Positions 6,177 to 11,365 of a DNA stretch of 11,365 nucleotides are shown here, piece by piece. This DNA is from an uncultured Candidatus Saccharibacteria bacterium (GTDB lineage Bacteria > Patescibacteriota > Saccharimonadia > Saccharimonadales > UBA4665): contig CALKHY010000181.1 of assembly GCA_937988795.1 (NCBI GenBank), positions 1-11,365 of the forward strand. The letters are read 5' to 3'. The number at the start of each line of letters is the position of its first letter. Positions within the stretch are counted from its first letter, which is position 1. A program made the position numbers and the translations under genes. Under the pieces are notes generated by a model. That model made no database searches, was not told the origin of the DNA, and worked only from the letters and a program-made list of their open reading frames with translations.

Positions 6177-6818
6177 TCAGGCAGTCCGTTGGCTTTTGCC
6201 CGGCCGCGGTGGCAGTGTTGGCGGGCCTGTTGGTTTTTCCAGTATCAGGTATCCAACCAAGCTCCACAGAGCTAAACCGTCAAATACCTGTCGTCCGGTG
6301 CGGTCCTCTTTTGGATTATTGATGCCAATCTTTTTAATGGCACGCCAATGCTCCAAGTCTATGATATTGCCACCACTATCGTCGTCGCGAGTGGGTCTTC
6401 TTCTGATAAGGTCAGGGTGTCTCTCTATAGCGACATTTAGGAAGCGTTGGAAGTATTCACCCGGGTTTCCTGGTTCTCCCCACAATCGGTGCGCCCGGTG
6501 TCTGGCTCCGTTGGCTAGCAGCGAGGTGCGCGAGGTTGCAATTTCGGGGGATCCCGGCCTGCCGGTAAACATCATCTGGTAATGGACGGCCACCATGCCT
6601 GCCGGCAGCCCGTGTGCACGAACCGGATTTCCGGTGTGGGTGCCGCCGTCGAATGGGCGGGTCGCGTCGTGGAACATTTCGGTGACCGTGTTGACAAACT
6701 GGCTGGCTAGTTCTGGGTCGCGCGGTCTCCGGGGTGTTACCAGCGTCCCAAGAGGACAGTACACCGTTGATAGACGGACAATGTCACCGGATCCGGAAGA
6801 AGATTCTATATTAGCCAT
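6177..6818 (-). CDS. Protein of unknown function, 213 residues
   Basis: I do not recognise a family. The product starts MANIESSSGSGD and is rich in Arg, Pro and Gly. It has a His-containing middle region (DGGTHTGNPVRAHG, 57-70; GARHRAHRLWGEPG, 104-117), a likely helical segment GEYFQRFLNVAIERHPDLIRRR (120-141), and a short hydrophobic run GLALWSLVGYLIL (181-193) before a proline-rich basic tail. The run is too short for a confident membrane helix. It is real rather than a shadow because it has a near-consensus promoter ending 7 bases before its ATG and fills the gap between cysS and the convergent PerM gene without overlap. The TGA stop (6177-6179) directly abuts the PerM stop. There is no Shine-Dalgarno; the layout implies a leaderless mRNA. 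Confidence 0.75.
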   Translation of the reverse strand: MANIESSSGSGDIVRLSTVYCPLGTLVTPRRPRDPELASQFVNTVTEMFHDATRPFDGGTHTGNPVRAHGLPAGMVAVHYQMMFTGRPGSPEIATSRTSLLANGARHRAHRLWGEPGNPGEYFQRFLNVAIERHPDLIRRRPTRDDDSGGNIIDLEHWRAIKKIGINNPKEDRTGRQVFDGLALWSLVGYLILEKPTGPPTLPPRPGKSQRTA

Positions 6819-6825
6819 TTTTTAT

Positions 6826-6855
6826 ATTATATCATAAAAATGGCCTCATTGTCTA
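6826..6855 (-). promoter_or_regulatory. Near-consensus promoter of the 213-residue gene
   Basis: On the minus strand, TAGACA (6855-6850) is a 5/6 match to -35. An 18-base spacer ends in TGA, and a perfect TATAAT occupies 6831-6826, so the -10 is also extended (TGn). Seven bases separate the -10 from the ATG at 6818, placing the predicted transcription start at or next to the A of the start codon. Confidence 0.75.
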
Positions 6856-6861
6856 AAATAT

Positions 6862-8280
6862 TTAGGTTCGGGACCAGATTGGGCCGTGCGGGGTGTCGCG
6901 TACCGCAATGCCTTGCTTTGCCAGGACGTCGCGGAGTTCGTCGGATTTTGCCCAGTCTTTGATTTTTCTGGCTTCCTCGCGCTCGGCGATGAGCTGTTTT
7001 TGCTCGTCGGTGATGTCGCTACTCTCAAGCAACCTAAGCCCTAGAACCATATCCAGTTTTGACAAAAAATCTTCGAATTTTTGTTTTGCGTTGTTGTCGA
7101 TACCGTATATATTTGCTTGGTCTATTAGTCCACTTAATCTTTCCAGAGCAATTGGTGTGTTTAGATCGTTGGTTAAGGCCTCCATGATTTCACCCCAAGC
7201 ATGATCAAGCTTCAACCCTTGTACTGGAACGAGGTCAGAGCCTTCTTCATAAGCGACTGTATTAAATCGTAAATCAGCGAAGGCGCGGATGTTTTGCAGG
7301 CGGTTCTTGGCGGACTCCAGGCTTTCCCAGCTGAATTTGCTTTGGGAGCGGTAGTGGCTTTCCAAGATGTGGAGGCGCAGGACCATGGGGTCGTAGCCCT
7401 TTTCGACGACGTCTTTGATACGGATGCCGTTGCCAAGCGATTTGCTGATCTTTTGGTCGTTGATGAGTACGTGGTTGCTGTGCATCCACATCAGTGCGAA
7501 GCGCTTGCCGGTTGCGGCTTCACTCTGGGCGATTTCGTTGGTGTGGTGTACGGGCACGTGGTCGATGCCGCCAGTGTGGATGTCGAGCGTTTCGCCCAGA
7601 TATTTCATGCTCATGGCGCTACACTCGATGTGCCAGCCTGGGAAGCCTTTGCCCCACGGGCTGTCCCACTCCATGTCGCGCTTCCTGTCTTTGGGGCTGA
7701 ACTTCCAAAGGGCAAAATCGGTTGGGTTACGCTTTTCGGGGTTGACTGCCACGCGGGCGCCTTCTTGCAGGTCGTCCAGGTCGAGCCGGGCGAACGCGGC
7801 GTAGCCTTCGAATTTGGAGGTGTCGTAGTACACGCCGTCGCTGGTGGTGTAGGTATAGCCCTTCTCTTCCAGCTTTTTGATGAGTTCGATTTGCTCGGCG
7901 ATGTGTTCGGTGGCGCGTGGCATTTCATCCGGCGTCAGGATGTTAAGCGCTTTCATGCCCTCGATGAAGTCGTCGGTGTAGAATTTGGCTACTTCCCACG
8001 CGGTCTTGCCCTCGCGCCGGGCGCCCTTCTCCAGCTTGTCCTCGCCTTCGTCGGCGTCACTCACTAGGTGGCCGACATCGGTAATGTTCATCACCCATTT
8101 TGGTTGCATGCCAGTTGCCTTGAGCGTGCGGATCAGCGTGTCCCACCGCACGTAGGTAAACCAATGCCCGATGTGTGCGTAATCGTACACAGTCGGCCCA
8201 CAGGTGTAAATTGTCACAACCGGCGGGTTCAGCGGCTGCAGTTCGTCAACTTGTCGGGTGAGTGTATTGTAAATTTTCAT
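6862..8280 (-). CDS. cysS: Cysteinyl-tRNA synthetase
   Basis: CysRS is a class I synthetase that charges tRNA-Cys. From MKIYNTL the product is 472 residues, the usual length. It shows the HIGH motif at 36-39, the KISKS motif at 277-281 (KMSKS equivalent), and the zinc ligands Cys27, Cys220 (HIEC), His245 and Glu249 (HHTNE). The segment NITDVGHLVSDADEGEDK (65-82) is the TDVGH variant rather than the TDVDDK of E. coli. The C-terminal helical anticodon-binding region, including AEREEARKIKDWAKSDELRD (432-451), is complete. An in-frame ATG 21 bases upstream (8301) lies inside the predicted -10 box and is unlikely to be used. The PLP enzyme stop is 22 bases upstream of the start, with the cysS promoter inside that gap. 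Confidence 0.97.
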   Translation of the reverse strand: MKIYNTLTRQVDELQPLNPPVVTIYTCGPTVYDYAHIGHWFTYVRWDTLIRTLKATGMQPKWVMNITDVGHLVSDADEGEDKLEKGARREGKTAWEVAKFYTDDFIEGMKALNILTPDEMPRATEHIAEQIELIKKLEEKGYTYTTSDGVYYDTSKFEGYAAFARLDLDDLQEGARVAVNPEKRNPTDFALWKFSPKDRKRDMEWDSPWGKGFPGWHIECSAMSMKYLGETLDIHTGGIDHVPVHHTNEIAQSEAATGKRFALMWMHSNHVLINDQKISKSLGNGIRIKDVVEKGYDPMVLRLHILESHYRSQSKFSWESLESAKNRLQNIRAFADLRFNTVAYEEGSDLVPVQGLKLDHAWGEIMEALTNDLNTPIALERLSGLIDQANIYGIDNNAKQKFEDFLSKLDMVLGLRLLESSDITDEQKQLIAEREEARKIKDWAKSDELRDVLAKQGIAVRDTPHGPIWSRT

Positions 8281-8291
8281 ATCTGTTATCC

Positions 8292-8300
8292 AGTATAGCA
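8292..8300 (-). promoter_or_regulatory. Extended -10 promoter of cysS
   Basis: On the minus strand TGC-TATACT (8300-8292) is an extended -10 element, placed just after the stop codon of the upstream gene. Eleven bases separate it from the ATG at 8280, so the leader would be about 5 bases. It gives cysS its own transcription in addition to any read-through. No good -35 is visible. Confidence 0.6.
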
Positions 8301-8302
8301 TC

Positions 8303-9439
8303 CTAAGCTTTGTCTAATGCTTGCTCGAGATCGGCAAGCAGGTCCTCAGCGTTTTCTATGCCGACGGACAGGCGGAAGAGACCGTCGGTGAGGCCAATCT
8401 TCTCGCGCTCTTCTTTAGGAATAGAGGCGTGGGTCATGCTGGCTGGGTGGTCGATGAGCGATTCGACGCCGCCGAGGCTTTCGGCCAGCGGGAAGTATTT
8501 GAGCGCTTTTAGGAATTTTTGGACGTCGTATGTTTCGTGCAGTTCCACGGATATCATGCCGCCGGGGCCTTTCATTTGTTTTTTGACGATCTTGCCCTGT
8601 TCGCCGGTGAAGAATTCTGGGTAGTAGACTTTTTTGATTTTGGGGTGTTTTTGTAGGAACGCGGCGATTTTGCGGGCGTTAGCTACGTGACGCTCTACGC
8701 GAAGCTCCAGCGTGCGCAAGCCGCGGAGCGTCAGCCAGCTGTCGAACGGCGAGAGAATTGCACCAATGGCATTTTGCAGAAATGCCAGCTGTTTATATAA
8801 GTCGTCGTCGTTGATGATGAGCGCGCCGCCAACGCTATCGCTGTGCCCGTTGATGTACTTAGTGGTCGAATGTGCCACAATGTCGGCGCCGTGGGCAAGC
8901 GGCTGTTGCAGAATGGGTGTAGCAAAAGTGTTGTCTACTACTAGTATTGCGCCTGCTTCGTGTGCGGCATCGGCGAGTTTGCGGATATCAGTTACTTTGA
9001 GCAGCGGATTTGTCGGCGTTTCAACCCAGACAATCTTGATGTCGTGCTCGGCCAGCAGTTTTTTGGCGGCAGCAATGTCGGTGAGGTCGGCGACGTAGTG
9101 CGGCAGCCCCTGCTGGGCAAGGATTTTGGTTATAAAGCGGTAGGTGCCGCCGTAGGCGTCGGACGAGAAAAGTATACCCTGCCCTTTTTCAAGTAGTGCG
9201 CCGATGTTGGCCAGCGCTGCAGAACCTGAGGAGTATGCGAGCGCATATTTGCCGCCTTCAAGCGCGGCCAGGGTTTGCTCAAGCACCTTTCTGGTTGGGT
9301 TGCCGGAACGCGAGTATTCGTGTTTGTTTTTATTGCCGAACTTGAATGTGGTGGTGAGGTGGATTGGTGGGATGATTGCGCCGTCATCTTCGTTTGGTGT
9401 GTAACCGCTATGTGTTGCGATTGTTGAGAATCCTGCCAT
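8303..9439 (-). CDS. Cys/Met-metabolism PLP enzyme (cystathionine gamma-lyase/synthase type)
   Basis: The 378-residue product belongs to the trans-sulfuration PLP family. It has YSRSGNPTR (42-50) with the Tyr and Arg that reach the cofactor phosphate of the neighbouring subunit, the SSGSAA loop (70-75), WVETPTNPLLKVTDI (138-152), Asp169 (VVDNTFATP) that contacts the pyridine nitrogen, and the Schiff-base Lys194 in AHSTTKYINGHSD. The ESLGGVESLIDHPASMTH block (320-337) and Arg356 are also present. Whether it forms cysteine from cystathionine, makes cystathionine, or degrades methionine cannot be decided from these motifs, so no gene symbol is given. Placement directly upstream of cysS favours a cysteine-supplying lyase. 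The ATG is preceded by a weak purine stretch (AGAGAAAG) and a structured leader with a terminator. Confidence 0.93.
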   Translation of the reverse strand: MAGFSTIATHSGYTPNEDDGAIIPPIHLTTTFKFGNKNKHEYSRSGNPTRKVLEQTLAALEGGKYALAYSSGSAALANIGALLEKGQGILFSSDAYGGTYRFITKILAQQGLPHYVADLTDIAAAKKLLAEHDIKIVWVETPTNPLLKVTDIRKLADAAHEAGAILVVDNTFATPILQQPLAHGADIVAHSTTKYINGHSDSVGGALIINDDDLYKQLAFLQNAIGAILSPFDSWLTLRGLRTLELRVERHVANARKIAAFLQKHPKIKKVYYPEFFTGEQGKIVKKQMKGPGGMISVELHETYDVQKFLKALKYFPLAESLGGVESLIDHPASMTHASIPKEEREKIGLTDGLFRLSVGIENAEDLLADLEQALDKA

Positions 9440-9460
9440 GTCTTTCTCTTATTACTAATG

Positions 9461-9569
9461 TTGCTGCTATTCGGGTAACAAAAAACGAGCCGGTGAGGCT
9501 CGTCCCCAGCAGCAATAGAAACCAGCCCCACCTATATACAGGTTTGGCAACAACAAATTGTGGGCTGGT
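9461..9569 (-). promoter_or_regulatory. Structured leader, possible attenuator or riboswitch
   Basis: On the minus strand, stem A pairs ACCAGCCC (9569-9562) with GGGCTGGT (9528-9521) and encloses a small ACCT/AGGT hairpin (9543-9530). Stem B pairs TTGCTGCT (9515-9508) with AGCAGCAA (9468-9461) and encloses the terminator. The loop of stem A contains TGTTGC (9552-9547), which could pair with GCAACA (9464-9459) on the 3' side of stem B, giving an alternative structure. No T-box consensus or known riboswitch core was recognised. Regulation is inference. Confidence 0.4.
9480..9503 (-). terminator. Intrinsic terminator upstream of the PLP-enzyme gene
   Basis: On the minus strand ACGAGCC (9503-9497), loop TCACC, GGCTCGT (9491-9485) is a perfect 7-bp GC-rich stem running into six Ts (9485-9480). 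It ends about 40 bases before the PLP-enzyme ATG and about 90 bases after the DHH gene stop. It either ends the DHH transcript or works as an attenuator for the downstream genes. Confidence 0.85.
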
Positions 9570-9574
9570 ATGTC

Positions 9575-9591
9575 AACGTAACCATTACGTT
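9575..9591. repeat. 17-bp dyad AACGTAA-CCA-TTACGTT
   Basis: This is a perfect 7-bp inverted repeat with a 3-base centre, just downstream of the DHH stop. On the minus strand it runs into TTGACA (9576-9571), a perfect -35 hexamer, but no acceptable -10 lies 16-18 bases further on. It may be an operator or a small hairpin. Confidence 0.6.
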
Positions 9592-9595
9592 TAGC

Positions 9596-10606
9596 TTAGC
9601 TTGCGTTTGTTGTTTTGTCCAGTAATTCTGCGGCGACTTTGATGCATTCGGTTTTGATTTCTTCGAAGCTGCGGCCGTCCTGGACTTTGAAGCCGCTGGC
9701 GTAGGGATGGCCGCCGCCGCCGAAGTGTTCGGCCAGTTTGTCGGCGATGGGGTAGCCCTGGTTGGCGCGGATTTTGGCGGTGATGCGGCCCTCCGGGTAG
9801 ATTTTGAAGGCGATGGCCAGATGGGTGCCGGTGGTCATGCGCATGTCTTCGATCACGAGCATGGAAGGATTGTATTGGGCACTGTAACGCTCGATTTCTT
9901 CCCACGGGATAGTGACGATGGCGATTTGGTTGTCGTGGTAGTATTCGATTCGCTGCAAGAGCTCACCTTTGTAGCGGACAAGTTCTGGGTCTTTGCGCTG
10001 GAGTTCACGCCTGGCGTGCTCCAGCTCTGCGAGTGACACCCCGCCCTCCACCAGTTCAGCAACGATGTGGATGCTGCGGGCGCTGGTGGCTTCGGTTACA
10101 AGCCCTAGACTGTCGGCCAGTATGGATGTGGCGATCATCTCCTTGGCAGTGTGGTTGAGCGGCCAGTTGAGTTGGCGTGCGAGCTCGTAAATCACTTCGC
10201 CGGTAGAGACGGCCGTGGGGCTCAGGATAACCTGCGCGTAGTCGATGGTTGTCTCGGTTGTGTGGTGGTCAATGACAATTACCGGTTTGGCGCGCAGCCA
10301 GCCCTTCTGCCCTGTCCTGTCGAGTTGTTCCAGCAGGCTGTCTGCACCTGTATCGACGATGATTGCCGCGTCAAACTGCGCGGGCAGGTCCTTTTGCACA
10401 CGATCCCAGCCGGGCAGGTAACGCAGATATGCCGGAATGTCCACGCCGCAGTACAAAATCGGCTCTTTGCCAAGATCGCCCAAAATCTGCTCCAGTGCCA
10501 GCGCACTGCCCAACGAATCCCCATCAGGATTGTCGGCCTGCAAAATGACAATACGCTGCGCACTACTTACAATTTCGTTGATTTGTGCTGCTTCAGGATA
10601 GCTCAT
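9596..10606 (-). CDS. NrnA-like DHH/DHHA1 phosphoesterase
   Basis: DHH-DHHA1 proteins of this type degrade short oligoribonucleotides or dephosphorylate pAp in the cytoplasm, using two metal ions. The 336-residue product has motif I DNPDGDSLGS (25-34), IVDTG (83-87), VIDHHTT (111-117), SILADSLGLVTE (161-172) and the DHHA1 signature GGGGHPYASGF (296-306), in the standard order and at the usual length. The His normally found three residues before the Pro of motif I is absent: the segment reads ILQADNPD, with Ala24 at that place and Gln23 beside it. The other metal ligands (Asp28, Asp30, Asp85, His114 and Asp165) appear intact. The ATG at 10606 is followed by no better start and is preceded by a TATAAT box 7 bases away. 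Substrate (nanoRNA, pAp or c-di-nucleotide products) is not determinable. Confidence 0.92.
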   Translation of the reverse strand: MSYPEAAQINEIVSSAQRIVILQADNPDGDSLGSALALEQILGDLGKEPILYCGVDIPAYLRYLPGWDRVQKDLPAQFDAAIIVDTGADSLLEQLDRTGQKGWLRAKPVIVIDHHTTETTIDYAQVILSPTAVSTGEVIYELARQLNWPLNHTAKEMIATSILADSLGLVTEATSARSIHIVAELVEGGVSLAELEHARRELQRKDPELVRYKGELLQRIEYYHDNQIAIVTIPWEEIERYSAQYNPSMLVIEDMRMTTGTHLAIAFKIYPEGRITAKIRANQGYPIADKLAEHFGGGGHPYASGFKVQDGRSFEEIKTECIKVAAELLDKTTNAS

Positions 10607-10613
10607 GCGCCCT

Positions 10614-10619
10614 ATTATA
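10614..10619 (-). promoter_or_regulatory. -10 box of the DHH gene
   Basis: A perfect TATAAT on the minus strand lies 7 bases from the ATG at 10606, matching the spacing at the 213-residue gene. There is no Shine-Dalgarno and only a poor -35. A leaderless mRNA is predicted. Confidence 0.6.
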
Positions 10620-10625
10620 CCGCAG

Positions 10626-10661
10626 TCTTACAGTAGTTAGTCTCGCGAAACTTGTGTAAGA
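10626..10661. repeat. Inverted repeat between divergent genes
   Basis: TCTTACA (10626-10632) and TGTAAGA (10655-10661) are perfect 7-bp inverted repeats separated by 22 bases. They lie in the 98-bp gap between the divergent DHH and unknown genes, upstream of the DHH -10 and overlapping TAAGAT (10657-10662), a possible -10 for the rightward gene. They may be an operator or chance. Confidence 0.4.
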
Positions 10662-10704
10662 TAGCTGCCAGACAGGTGGTGAGGTTTGGGCTTAGTATGC
10701 CAGC

Positions 10705-11365
10705 ATGCGGGTTCGTGAGCCGTCGCCGATTGACCGATTTTTTGAAACTCCGCCGCACGAGCGGCCAGCACTTGGTTTAGACTTGCCTCTTTCGCCTGAT
10801 TTGCAAGAAGAGGTGTGGCGGATCGGCAGTGGCGGGACCCGTTGGGCGGATTTGATTATTGGTTTTTCGATGGATGATGCTGGCCGTCAGGGGGTTGAAC
10901 CCGCCAGGATACGCGCTGCGCTTGAGGCGGGGGAAATCGTGATGGAAACGTTTTACTTCCTTAAGTTTCATATAAGACCATCCGACGACCCCGACCGGCC
11001 ACCTTTTGGGTATGATAGCGAGGCTCGGTTGGCTGGCAAAATTGCTGCTCGCGCCAGCCTGTTAAAGGTGGAGGGTGGGGATCCGTTTGGGTTGCCATTT
11101 TCCGTAGAATACCAGAAGCGGGACAATGAGACGTATGTGCCCGCTAGATCGACATATGTAACAATCCCACTTGGCGATGGGTTGTCTAGTGAAACTGTTG
11201 AGATCCCAGAATCGTACGCTTACAATCCTGACGATCCCGAATCGGTAGGTTATTATGGGGTGCCAGACAAACTGCGGACAGCTGCGGCGCTTGGCCACTA
11301 CGCAGACATCATTACGGAAGAGCTTGACGCTGGCCGCTTGGCTGTTCGGTCCAATATCACCTTTG
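10705..11365 (+). CDS. Protein of unknown function, truncated by the window end
   Basis: An open frame from ATG 10705 runs without a stop to the end of the window, giving 220 residues beginning MRVREPSPIDRFF. The nearest upstream in-frame stop is TAG at 10693, so this is the first available ATG. The product is acidic and Pro/Gly-rich, without signal peptide or membrane segment. Recognisable blocks include WRIGSGGTRWADLIIGFSMDD (about 40-60), METFYFLKFHIRP (about 80-92), and a beta-rich stretch around RSTYVTIPLGDG (about 147-158). I recognise no family. No good ribosome binding site precedes the ATG; TAGTAT at 10693-10698 or TAAGAT at 10657-10662 could be a -10. The long uninterrupted frame and its place divergent from the DHH gene support its being real. 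Confidence 0.7.
   Translation, partial: MRVREPSPIDRFFETPPHERPALGLDLPLSPDLQEEVWRIGSGGTRWADLIIGFSMDDAGRQGVEPARIRAALEAGEIVMETFYFLKFHIRPSDDPDRPPFGYDSEARLAGKIAARASLLKVEGGDPFGLPFSVEYQKRDNETYVPARSTYVTIPLGDGLSSETVEIPESYAYNPDDPESVGYYGVPDKLRTAAALGHYADIITEELDAGRLAVRSNITF

Noticed and set aside
6838..6851. AATG-AGGC-CATT followed by Ts as a cysS terminator on the minus strand
   Set aside because: The stem is only 4 bp and AT-rich, and the Ts belong to the promoter spacer of the next gene.
7294..8067. 257-codon open frame on the plus strand, antisense to cysS
   Set aside because: It is fully covered by the unmistakable cysS gene, has no recognisable domain or ribosome binding site, and looks like a mirror frame caused by GC-biased codon use.
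9571..9576. TTGACA as the -35 of a promoter for the PLP enzyme
   Set aside because: The hexamer is perfect, but the bases 16-18 positions downstream (TTGTTG region) do not resemble a -10.
9440..9595. T-box or SAM riboswitch before the PLP enzyme
   Set aside because: I could not find the T-box GGUGG-type consensus or a recognisable SAM-binding core, so only an unclassified structured leader is reported.
10697..10780. ATG at 10697 as an alternative start for the last gene
   Set aside because: That frame stops after 27 codons. The 10705 frame stays open to the window end.

Overview
The window reads as ordinary bacterial chromosome with short intergenic gaps, moderately GC-rich, using the standard code. 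Several details fit the candidate phyla radiation (Patescibacteria), perhaps a Saccharibacteria-like lineage: the EF-P tip loop reads MGRGG, the CysRS carries TDVGH rather than the usual TDVDDK-type segment, and the DHH phosphoesterase has a QADNPDGD version of motif I. This placement rests on recalled family resemblance and is tentative.

Layout. Positions 13-1744 (+): efp (elongation factor P), a small GIY-YIG endonuclease-domain gene bracketed by two inverted copies of a 29-bp palindromic repeat, and a TlyA-type rRNA methyltransferase. About 1780-2684: an IS1595-family insertion sequence, transposase on the minus strand, which appears to have landed between the stem and the T-tract of the tlyA terminator. 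Positions 2755-6176 (+): a likely operon of two related GT4 glycosyltransferases and a PerM/AI-2E-family membrane protein. Positions 6177-10606 (-): a 213-residue unknown protein, cysS, a cystathionine gamma-lyase/synthase-family gene, and an NrnA-like DHH phosphoesterase. From 10705 (+) a protein of unknown function runs off the end.

How the genes relate. efp, tlyA and cysS serve translation. The PLP enzyme lies directly upstream of cysS, so cysteine supply and cysteine charging are neighbours; a structured leader with an intrinsic terminator precedes the PLP enzyme. The two glycosyltransferases plus permease may make and move a cell-envelope glycoconjugate, which is inference.

The most noteworthy signals are non-coding: the GIY-YIG gene flanked by palindromes whose two differences compensate each other, the terminator split by the IS, a 60-bp palindrome at the IS right end, the structured leader, and a recurring promoter layout in which a -10 box, often of the extended TGn type, sits 7-11 bases from the start codon, predicting leaderless or nearly leaderless mRNAs. 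I found no CRISPR array, rRNA or tRNA, and no clearly novel multi-gene system.
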